From Kiritimatiellia bacterium (lineage in GTDB: Bacteria > Verrucomicrobiota > Kiritimatiellia > CAIQIC01 > Lenti-01): a stretch of 5,947 bases of DNA. Location of the stretch: positions 1-5,947 of the forward strand of contig JAHDSS010000228.1 in the NCBI GenBank assembly GCA_018432565.1, read 5' to 3'. The notes under the pieces are model-generated. The model did no database searches. It saw only the letters and a list, made by a program, of their open reading frames with translations, and was not told where the DNA came from. The stretch's first letter is position 1. Every line of letters starts with the position of its first letter. The position numbers and the translations under genes were made by a program. Shown piece by piece: positions 1-5,877 of this stretch.

Positions 1-9
1 CGCGGACCC

Positions 10-3000
10 CTACCAGCCGACTTCGAGGGAGGTGGGGGCGTCCACGAAGCCGACTTCGGAATCGTACTGGGCGGCGAACGTGTAGGTGGAGCCGTCGGAG
101 ACGATGGAGACGGCGCCGTCGGTGTCGGTGGCGAGGACGCGGGTGTCGGTCAGCAGGTCTTCGACGATGCGGCGGGCGGCGCCGTGGAGCTTGACGGCGA
201 CCTTGTATTTGTCGCCGACGACGGGGCGGGGGTTGCCGAACTCAAAGACGACGGCCTCGGCCTTGGCCTTCTTCAACAGTTCGCCGGTGATGTCGGTGAT
301 CGAGCGTTCGTAATTCTTGGGCATGCCGATGGTGATGCCTTCGAGGCCGGGGGTGCCGTGGCCGGGGGCGACGGCGACCTGGGCCTTCAGGCGGCTGGCG
401 GGGGTGTTGTCGAGCAGGTCCTGCTGCTGGGCGAAGGTGAGGTCGGAGGGGATCAGGAGGGCGAAGTCGCCATAGACGACGCGGAGGGAGAGGGGAGCTT
501 TGGCATCGTTTTCGGCGGGGCCGAGGACTTCGACGGCGAAGGACTTGCCGTTGACTTCGGATTCAAACAGGCGTTCGCCGGCGACGAGGGCGCGGGGTTC
601 GATGGCGGTGCCGGAGAGGCGGTGCTTGAGGCGGGAGGGGGAGCGGGCGGCGAGGACCTCGGCGAGTTCGCCCTCGGCGAGGCGGGGGGCGAGGGAGGCG
701 GGATGGAGGAGCTGGTCCACATCGAGGTGTTCGAGGATGGTGGCGGCGCCGGCGATGTGCTCGGGTTCGGGGGACGTGAGGATGAGGGCGTCGAGATGGC
801 GGATGCGTTTGAGGCAGATGTGGGGCATGATGGTGCGCTCGGCGTCGTTGCGGCGTCCGCGGTCGGTCTGGACAAAGGCGGTATCCACCAGGATGGCCGT
901 GCCGTCGGGGGCGTCAATGAGGATGCCCGATCCGTAGCCGACGGAGAGGATGGAGACAGAGAGCTGTCCGGCCTGGCGGATGGCCTTCTCTTCGGCGCGG
1001 CCGGAGGCGAAGAGGGCGGCGACGACGAGGGCGACGGCGGCGAGGGCGAGGCCGCGGGCGGGCCGGGAGGCCTTGTTCCAGCGGGGGCGGACGAGGCGGA
1101 ACCAGAGGAGCCGCCACCAGACAAACAGGGCGACGGCGCCGTAGTACACGAAGAGCCAGCGCAGGGTGGGCTTGACGACGAAGGGATAGGCGAACCAGTT
1201 GGCGAAGTAGTGGCCGATCAGCAGGAACAGGGTGGAGAAGATCCAGTTGGCGGCGTTGAGCAGCAGGGCGATGTAGAGGCCGATGCCGGGGATGAGGCCG
1301 ATGAGGCCGGCGAGCATCGAGAGCTGCAGGACGACGCCGACGAGGGGAATGGCGATGAGGTTGGCGTAGGCGCCGGCGACGGGCCAGCGGTAGAAGTAGT
1401 AGGCGCTGAGGGGGATCATCATGCCGATCTGCATGCCGAACTGGGCGGCGATGAAGCCGGCGATGCCGGGGTGGATGTTGGCGAAGCCGTAGCTGCCGAT
1501 GGGGCGGATGCCGCGGCGGTCCAGGACCCGGGCCAGCCAGAACAGGAGCACGCCGAGCAGGGCGTAGAAGAACCAGAAGCGCAGGGTGACCACGAGGAGC
1601 CAATGGGAGGCGAAGGCCCACGTCAGCACGGCGACCATGAGCACCAGGGCGATGAAATCGTTGCCCTGGAATTTCTTGAACAGGTCGAAGAACGGCTGGG
1701 TGAGCAGGGCGAGCGAGAGGATGGCGCCGAAGGAGAGCGTGAAGGAGGGATCCACGGCCATGGCGGGGTTCTGCAGGAGGATGATGAAGGCGGCGACGGG
1801 CACGCCGAGGAGGGCGGACGAGCGGACGCCCTGGCCCATGTAGCCCCAGGTGAGCAGGAAGAGGGAGTTCATGATGACGGCGCGCAGGGTGGAGGGGCGC
1901 GCGCCGGTGATGATGGCGAAGATGACGAGGGCGAAGATGACGAACGGGACGTACACCTTCTTGGAGACCTTCAGGAGAGTGAAGATGCCCATGAACATGA
2001 GGGTGATGATGGTGACGTGCAGGCCGGAGACGGCGAGGACGTGGTTGATGCCGGAGGCGCGGAATTCGTCGGCGATCAGGTCGTCGGAATCGTGGCCGAG
2101 TTCGAGGATGGGGGCGACCACGCCGCCTTCGTGCTGATCGGAGGCGATGGAGACGGTGTTCTGCATGCCGTAGCGCAGGCCGAGGGTGAGGGCGCCGAGG
2201 AAGGCGGAATTGGGCTGGGGCATGGTCTGCTTGATGACGCGGACCATTTCATCGCGCAGGTAGAGGGAGAATTCGACGAGTCCGTTGCCGTCGCGGGGCA
2301 CGTCGGCGCCCTGGGGGACGATGACGGAGAACGGGGAAGAGCCGTCCATGGGGGTGCGGATCATCATCTGCCCGCCGATGTTGTAATTGCGCAGGTACTT
2401 GGCCTGGTCGAAGGCGCCGACGTTGGCGGCGGAGGGCGGGGCGATGAGTTCGCCGGTCAGGGCGACATCGAAGCCGTAGGCGGCGGAGCGGGCAAGGCGA
2501 TCGTAGCCGGGCAGGTCGGGATTGATGGTGACGCGTGCGGTCTGGCGTTCGACGGGGAAGAAGGGGCCGTCGGGCTGGTACTGGATGTAGTCGGGGGTGA
2601 TGGACAGGACGGTCTTGAAGGAATAGACCCAGGGGTCGGCGGTGATGCGGCCGAGGATGGAGACGGGGACCACGTTGCGGCCGCTGCGGGCGAAGAGCGA
2701 GACGGCATTGACGGGCTTGAGGATGGCGAGGGAGGCGGAGGCGGGCTGGTTGACGGGTTCGACGCGGTCGAGGTGCGTGAAGGGCTGGGCGACCAGGAGT
2801 TCGGCTCCGGCGGGGGTGCCGGCGGGAATGAGGACGGGGTCGCTGGCCTGGTCCATGTCGGTGCGGGTGAAATTCCAGCGGCCGTCGGCATCGAGGACGG
2901 GCAGGCCGTTGTCGTCGCGGACGGGCCGGAGGGCTTCGAGGCGGCCGACGAGGCGCAGTTCGATGTCTTCCTCGACGGGGGCGAGGGTTTTAATCTTGAG

Positions 3001-3384
3001 GAACGAGGTGGACGACATGGGGGAGGCGGGCGACCAGGTGACGCTTTCGGCCTCGAAACGGACGCGCCCGACCAGTTGGTCGGGCGGCTGGATCATGGCG
3101 AGGTAGCGGGTGTAGCCGAAGAGGAGGGCGGCGGCGAGCAGGAGGCCCCAGGCGGAGACCTGAAGGGCGTCGAAGCGTGCGGGCGGGGCGTACAGGGACT
3201 CCTCGTCGGCGGCGGCCGGGCGGCGGCGGCGGGCGAGGTGGAGGGCGCCGGCGGTCAGCAGGCCGAGCGCCAGGGTGCCGAGCCACAGCGGGGCGACGGC
3301 GGCGGAGCCCAGGGGGAAGGCCATCGCCAGCGCGATGCCGATAATGAAGAGGTAGCAAAAGGCGATGAGTTTATTCTGCGTCAT
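10..3384 (-). CDS. comEC: ComEC/Rec2-family DNA uptake channel, long form with degenerate beta-lactamase-like domain
   Basis: ComEC proteins form the inner-membrane channel that takes single-stranded DNA into the cytoplasm during natural transformation. Hydrophobic segments lie near residues 6-50 and 75-95. A DUF4131/OB-like domain covers about 238-345, ending in the family pattern GAFDQAKYL (323-331). The membrane competence domain runs from about 390 to 765, with HVLAVSGLHV (448-457), GARPSTLRA (494-502), DPSFTLSFGA (545-554) and ANLIAIPL (674-681). A further hydrophobic segment lies near 778-794. A metallo-beta-lactamase-like domain follows from about 805 to the C-terminus, but its usual HxDxDH-type motif reads SPEPEH (871-876) and the later HHG reads GHG (1008-1010). 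At 1124 residues it is well above the roughly 750-850 usual for the family; residues 105-237 are extra. The ATG has GGAG seven bases upstream and lies inside the end of the preceding gene, so translation is probably coupled. Family assignment is firm; activity of the C-terminal domain is doubtful. Confidence 0.95.
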   Translation of the reverse strand: MTQNKLIAFCYLFIIGIALAMAFPLGSAAVAPLWLGTLALGLLTAGALHLARRRRPAAADEESLYAPPARFDALQVSAWGLLLAAALLFGYTRYLAMIQPPDQLVGRVRFEAESVTWSPASPMSSTSFLKIKTLAPVEEDIELRLVGRLEALRPVRDDNGLPVLDADGRWNFTRTDMDQASDPVLIPAGTPAGAELLVAQPFTHLDRVEPVNQPASASLAILKPVNAVSLFARSGRNVVPVSILGRITADPWVYSFKTVLSITPDYIQYQPDGPFFPVERQTARVTINPDLPGYDRLARSAAYGFDVALTGELIAPPSAANVGAFDQAKYLRNYNIGGQMMIRTPMDGSSPFSVIVPQGADVPRDGNGLVEFSLYLRDEMVRVIKQTMPQPNSAFLGALTLGLRYGMQNTVSIASDQHEGGVVAPILELGHDSDDLIADEFRASGINHVLAVSGLHVTIITLMFMGIFTLLKVSKKVYVPFVIFALVIFAIITGARPSTLRAVIMNSLFLLTWGYMGQGVRSSALLGVPVAAFIILLQNPAMAVDPSFTLSFGAILSLALLTQPFFDLFKKFQGNDFIALVLMVAVLTWAFASHWLLVVTLRFWFFYALLGVLLFWLARVLDRRGIRPIGSYGFANIHPGIAGFIAAQFGMQIGMMIPLSAYYFYRWPVAGAYANLIAIPLVGVVLQLSMLAGLIGLIPGIGLYIALLLNAANWIFSTLFLLIGHYFANWFAYPFVVKPTLRWLFVYYGAVALFVWWRLLWFRLVRPRWNKASRPARGLALAAVALVVAALFASGRAEEKAIRQAGQLSVSILSVGYGSGILIDAPDGTAILVDTAFVQTDRGRRNDAERTIMPHICLKRIRHLDALILTSPEPEHIAGAATILEHLDVDQLLHPASLAPRLAEGELAEVLAARSPSRLKHRLSGTAIEPRALVAGERLFESEVNGKSFAVEVLGPAENDAKAPLSLRVVYGDFALLIPSDLTFAQQQDLLDNTPASRLKAQVAVAPGHGTPGLEGITIGMPKNYERSITDITGELLKKAKAEAVVFEFGNPRPVVGDKYKVAVKLHGAARRIVEDLLTDTRVLATDTDGAVSIVSDGSTYTFAAQYDSEVGFVDAPTSLEVGW

Positions 3385-3610
3385 GGGCGGTCTCCGGGGA
3401 AGCGGGTTCGACGGGGGCGGGAGCCGAGGCCGGCAGGGCCACGTCCGGATAATAGTCGCGGTTGGAGGTCCAGATCGGGGAGGCGGCGGGTTCGCCGCGG
3501 ACCAGCGCGAAGAAGGCCTGGCGGTAGGCGGGGTTGAGGGCGACGACCAGCGCGCCCATCAGCAGCGCCGTGACCAGAATGATCAGCAGGGTCTTGGATC
3601 CTTGTTCCAT
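3371..3610 (-). CDS. Small single-pass membrane protein, unknown function
   Basis: I do not recognise this 79-residue protein. It has a short polar start (MEQGSK), one hydrophobic helix at about residues 7-25, a positively charged stretch after it (R30, R38), and an Ala/Pro-rich acidic tail from about 56 to 79. There is no lipobox cysteine, so an N-terminal anchor is likelier than a lipoprotein. The ATG is preceded by AGAAAGG with seven bases between, a good ribosome binding site, and this supports a real gene. Its last 14 bases overlap the first 14 of comEC in another frame, and it starts 27 bases after the CDF transporter ends, so it sits inside the operon. It may be a small partner of the ComEC channel, but only position suggests this. 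Confidence 0.75.
   Translation of the reverse strand: MEQGSKTLLIILVTALLMGALVVALNPAYRQAFFALVRGEPAASPIWTSNRDYYPDVALPASAPAPVEPASPETAHDAE
3392..3395 (-). promoter_or_regulatory. Ribosome binding site of comEC, inside the upstream small gene
   Basis: Read on the minus strand, GGAG lies seven bases before the comEC ATG. It sits within the coding sequence of the 79-residue gene, so ribosomes finishing that gene pass it just before reaching the overlapping comEC start. This supports the chosen start of comEC. Confidence 0.6.
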
Positions 3611-3617
3611 GGAGAGG

Positions 3618-3624
3618 CCTTTCT
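3618..3624 (-). promoter_or_regulatory. Ribosome binding site of the 79-residue gene
   Basis: On the minus strand AGAAAGG lies seven bases before the ATG at 3610, inside the 27-base gap after the CDF stop codon. It is one of the two clearest Shine-Dalgarno matches in the cluster and is the main reason to accept this small gene and its start. Confidence 0.6.
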
Positions 3625-3637
3625 GCGAGTAAAATAA

Positions 3638-4516
3638 CTAGCCAGAATAGGGTTCGAGGTGGAGGTTGGCAATGGTTTCTTTTCCGAAGCGGCGGCGCAG
3701 GGCGTTTTCGAGGGTGGAGGCGATGTCGTGGGCCCGGTGCAGGGGCATGTCGGCCGGCAGGCGGATATGCAGGTCGATCACGGGGTTGCGGCCGACCATG
3801 CGGGTGCGCAGGTTGTGGGGTTCGGTGATTCCCGGGATGCCGCGGGCCATGGCGAGGATTTCCTCGCAGACGGCGGGTTCGAGGCTGCGGTCGGTCAGTT
3901 CGCCCACCTGCCGGCGGAGGATGCGCCAGGCGACCTGCAGGAGGAAGAGACTGACGAAGAGGGCGGCGACGGGGTCGAGGATGCCCCACTCGCGGCCGAG
4001 GAGGGAGGCGGCGCCCACGCCCGCGGCGGTGGCGATGGAGGAGAGGGCGTCGGAGCGGTGATGCCAGGCGTTGGCGGCGAGCGACGGGCTGCCGGTGGCG
4101 CGGGCGATCTTCATGGTGGCGCGGAAGAGCGCCTCTTTGAGCACGATGGAGGCGAGGGCGGCCCAGAAGGCGTACACGGCCGGCGGGGGCACGGGTTCGC
4201 CGCGCAGGGCGTCGAAAATCCGGTGAAGGGAGAGCGAAGCGATTTCGAGGGCGACCCCGGCCAGGGCCAGCCCGATGATGGCGGCGACGATGGTTTCGTA
4301 TTTGCCGTGGCCGTAGGCATGGTCGTCGTCGCGGGGCTTTGAGGACAGGCGCAGGCCGACGAGGACGGCGAAGTCGGTGGCGAAGTCCGACAGCGAGTGG
4401 ACGGCGTCGGCCACCAGCGCCTGGGAACGGCCGAGAAGGCCCGCCGCCAGCTTCAGGGCCGCGAGGCCCAGATTGGTCCAGATGGACAGATGGGTGATGC
4501 GGCGTTCAGGCGTCAT
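3638..4516 (-). CDS. Cation diffusion facilitator (CDF) family divalent metal exporter, FieF/YiiP-like
   Basis: CDF transporters are inner-membrane dimers that exchange protons for divalent metals, usually exporting them. The 292 residues match a full-length member: six membrane helices between about 10 and 205, then a cytoplasmic metal-binding domain (about 205-292). By motif alignment with E. coli FieF, the transport site is H40 and D44 in HSLSD (helix 2) plus H152 and D156 in HHRSD (helix 5). FieF has D45, D49, H153 and D157, so this protein has two His and two Asp, a set seen in Zn/Cd-type CDFs. The loop motif DDDHAYGHGK (63-72) matches the second site. Cytoplasmic ligands appear as H234, H250 and H286, with E288 where FieF has Asp. 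The start lies seven bases after the upstream stop, with no clear ribosome binding site, suggesting re-initiation. Substrate is inferred, not shown. Confidence 0.95.
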   Translation of the reverse strand: MTPERRITHLSIWTNLGLAALKLAAGLLGRSQALVADAVHSLSDFATDFAVLVGLRLSSKPRDDDHAYGHGKYETIVAAIIGLALAGVALEIASLSLHRIFDALRGEPVPPPAVYAFWAALASIVLKEALFRATMKIARATGSPSLAANAWHHRSDALSSIATAAGVGAASLLGREWGILDPVAALFVSLFLLQVAWRILRRQVGELTDRSLEPAVCEEILAMARGIPGITEPHNLRTRMVGRNPVIDLHIRLPADMPLHRAHDIASTLENALRRRFGKETIANLHLEPYSG

Positions 4517-4523
4517 GGGGCGG

Positions 4524-4769
4524 TCAGGAGGCGGCGGGGCCGTTGCCGGCCGGATCGTCCGGCGGGGCGGCCTCCTTGGCGGCGGGGGGCGGCTTGGGGC
4601 CGATCAGCAGCATATAGACAAAGAAGAAAGGAATGACGGGCAGAAAATAGACGATGCCGTCCTGTTCGCGCAGAATCTGCCGGTCGTTCATGGAGGCCAG
4701 CCAGGCCAGGTAGAACACAAACCCGGCGGTGTTCAGCCACCAGACCGCGCGGTTGAGAACGGGATTCAT
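4524..4769 (-). CDS. Small two-helix membrane protein, unknown function
   Basis: I do not recognise this 81-residue protein. It shows two hydrophobic helices, about residues 8-26 and 39-57, joined by a charged loop (NDRQILREQDG, 28-38). An Ala/Pro-rich tail follows to the C-terminus. It is the first gene of the four-gene minus-strand cluster and ends seven bases before the CDF start. Upstream of its ATG there is only a weak GAG for ribosome binding, at seven bases. The same bases form part of a TAGAGT hexamer six bases before the ATG, which allows a leaderless reading. A different reading frame is open over the same DNA, but the hydrophobic pattern with a clean charged loop and the operon-like spacing favour this frame. 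Function cannot be inferred. Confidence 0.75.
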   Translation of the reverse strand: MNPVLNRAVWWLNTAGFVFYLAWLASMNDRQILREQDGIVYFLPVIPFFFVYMLLIGPKPPPAAKEAAPPDDPAGNGPAAS

Positions 4770-4775
4770 GGGCGG

Positions 4776-4805
4776 ACTCTACCCTGTCCCTCCCCCCCAT
4801 GGCAA
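4776..4805 (-). promoter_or_regulatory. Candidate sigma70-type promoter of the four-gene operon
   Basis: On the minus strand TTGCCA (4805 to 4800) matches the -35 consensus at five of six bases. TAGAGT (4781 to 4776) matches the -10 consensus at four of six, and the spacer is 18 bases. Only six bases separate the -10 box from the ATG at 4769, so transcription would begin at or next to the start codon. The spacer contains a run of seven G. This is consensus matching by eye in GC-rich DNA and could be chance. Confidence 0.4.
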
Positions 4806-4835
4806 CCGCGGAGACGCGGGTGGGGCGGAAGGGGC

Positions 4836-4864
4836 TTGGCGGGGAGGCGGGGGCGTGGTATAGG
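4836..4864 (+). promoter_or_regulatory. Candidate sigma70-type promoter of the plus-strand membrane gene
   Basis: TTGGCG (4836-4841) and TATAGG (4859-4864) each match the consensus at four of six bases, with the ideal 17-base spacer. The ATG follows seven bases after the -10 box, again predicting a leaderless or nearly leaderless message. TATA is rare in this GC-rich DNA, which adds some weight. The only alternative translation signal is a weak GGG just before the ATG. Confidence 0.35.
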
Positions 4865-4871
4865 CCGGGAC

Positions 4872-5621
4872 ATGGCAGCAGACGGCGGTATTCGGGCCGG
4901 CATCGGCCGGTGGGCGGCATCGGCGGGGTTTTATCTCTATGCGCTGCTGGCGGCGCCGTGGCTGGCGCGGGGACTGAAGGCGGGGATGGAGGGAACGGAT
5001 CCCGTGTGGTGGCCGGGCGTCGTGGTGCTGGTCGTGCTGGGGTTGGAACCGTTCGGCCTGCGCGCCAAGCTGCGGTTTCTGCGCCGCCGCAACCAAGAGG
5101 AGGGGTTCCAGCCGGAAGGGCCGGCCCTGGCGGTGTTTTCGGCCGCGGGCATCGCGCATGTGCTGGTGACGATGTTCTGCGGCATGCTGGTGCTGGATGC
5201 CTGGGGGCTGGTGGGCGGGAGCGAAAACGCCTCCGGCTGGGGGCTGGCGCTGATGGTGGCGCTGGTGCTCAAGGAATTCATCGGCCTGTTCGCGGCGGGC
5301 GGGCAGTCCGTGTCGCGCGAGCCCCCGGGGCACTGGAAGGAGCATGCGGCGGACCTGTTTCTGCTGGCCTACGGCTGCGTGGCCTACACGGCATGGTGGC
5401 AGGCCATCGTGGACCTGGAGGCGGTGGGCGAAGGGCCGTTGGGTCCGCGGCTGGCCCTTATGCCGGTGCTGGTGCCGCTGTTTCTTTTCTTCTACCTGCC
5501 CATGCGCCTGCCATTTCTGCTGGACGAATATCATCTGCGGCCGGCCCGCGGCCGCAGGGGGCGGCTCGCCGCCGAACTGGCCATCGGTGCGGTTTTGGGT
5601 CTCTGGCCCGCCATCCGCTGA
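4872..5621 (+). CDS. Polytopic membrane protein, unknown function
   Basis: I do not recognise this 249-residue protein. It is rich in hydrophobic segments, at about residues 12-32, 46-63, 84-110, 123-144, 160-180 and 192-214, with a weaker one at 232-246, so six or seven membrane passes. A basic loop (RAKLRFLRRRNQ, 64-75) and a basic stretch near 223-231 would by the positive-inside rule lie in the cytoplasm. Other conspicuous positions are E135 inside helix 4, H154 and H158 in a loop, and a WW pair at 175-176. The frame stays open upstream to about 4377, but that part is antisense to the minus-strand genes. The ATG at 4872 is the first start beyond them and has a promoter-like sequence just ahead. 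It is transcribed away from the comEC operon and ends 18 bases before the tandem repeat. Confidence 0.8.
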   Translation: MAADGGIRAGIGRWAASAGFYLYALLAAPWLARGLKAGMEGTDPVWWPGVVVLVVLGLEPFGLRAKLRFLRRRNQEEGFQPEGPALAVFSAAGIAHVLVTMFCGMLVLDAWGLVGGSENASGWGLALMVALVLKEFIGLFAAGGQSVSREPPGHWKEHAADLFLLAYGCVAYTAWWQAIVDLEAVGEGPLGPRLALMPVLVPLFLFFYLPMRLPFLLDEYHLRPARGRRGRLAAELAIGAVLGLWPAIR

Positions 5622-5661
5622 CGGGTTGAGCAGCAAACTCGAAAATGAAGCCGGTCGAACT

Positions 5662-5684
5662 GTAGCCGCGCCCGCTGGGCGCGG
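5662..5684 (+). repeat. REP-like hairpin with 5' GTAG, copy 1
   Basis: GTAG (5662-5665) directly precedes a perfect 8-bp inverted repeat: CCGCGCCC (5666-5673), loop GCT, GGGCGCGG (5677-5684). A GTAG tetranucleotide just 5' of a GC-rich hairpin is the hallmark of REP sequences mobilised by RAYT (TnpA-REP) transposases. No such transposase is in the window, so the REP identity rests on structure only. No T-run follows, so it is not a standard terminator, though it could stabilise the 3' end of the upstream message. Confidence 0.65.
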
Positions 5685-5709
5685 AGGATTGAACCACAGA
5701 GCGCACATC

Positions 5710-5722
5710 GCGGCAGAGCCGC
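5710..5722 (+). repeat. Short inverted repeat inside repeat unit, copy 1
   Basis: GCGGC, loop AGA, GCCGC form a perfect 5-bp stem 25 bases after the REP-like hairpin. There is no GTAG before it. It may be a second structural element of the unit or incidental in GC-rich DNA; its exact conservation between the copies is not informative, since the copies are almost identical throughout. Confidence 0.5.
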
Positions 5723-5816
5723 AACCAAAAGAATCGGAACCCAAGGGAACAGCCAAGCAGGAAAACAGGAAACAAGACAGGTTAAGAGCCAGCCCGAAAA
5801 TGAATTAGGTCGAACT

Positions 5817-5839
5817 GTAGCCGCGCCCGCTGGGCGCGG
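5817..5839 (+). repeat. REP-like hairpin with 5' GTAG, copy 2
   Basis: This is an exact copy of the GTAG plus 8-bp-stem hairpin 155 bases further on and in the same orientation: GTAG at 5817-5820, stems at 5821-5828 and 5832-5839. Same-orientation REPs in a tandem array suggest duplication of the whole unit rather than independent insertions. Confidence 0.65.
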
Positions 5840-5864
5840 AGGATTGAACCACAGAGCGCACATC

Positions 5865-5877
5865 GCGGCAGAGCCGC
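5865..5877 (+). repeat. Short inverted repeat inside repeat unit, copy 2
   Basis: This is the second copy of the GCGGC-AGA-GCCGC inverted repeat, at the same position within the unit, 155 bases from the first. Confidence 0.5.

Noticed and set aside
3180..3245. GC-rich triplet run resembling a microsatellite.
   Set aside because: It encodes the Arg-rich and Ala-rich loop of ComEC (about residues 50-65) after its first hydrophobic segments, and is ordinary for GC-rich coding DNA.
184..3537. An open frame of 1117 codons on the plus strand, antisense to comEC.
   Set aside because: It is codon-aligned with comEC, so its stops would need TTA, CTA or TCA sense codons, which GC-rich genes avoid. 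Its product is a low-complexity Gly/Asp/Glu/Ala string, the expected shadow of a hydrophobic protein, while the minus strand encodes clear ComEC motifs.
4377..4871. Upstream extension of the plus-strand membrane protein to 414 residues.
   Set aside because: This part overlaps the CDF and two-helix genes in antisense and has a low-complexity Arg/Gly-rich composition. The hydrophobic protein begins at the ATG at 4872.
5666..5684. Possible intrinsic terminator of the membrane protein gene.
   Set aside because: The stem is strong but is followed by GAGGATTG rather than a T-run, and the same hairpin recurs in the next repeat unit, so a REP-like element fits better.
4779..5756. A minus-strand frame of 325 codons opposite the membrane protein gene.
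   Set aside because: It has a TTG start in the repeat and a His/Gln/Arg-rich low-complexity product, and it is the antisense of a coherent multi-helix protein.
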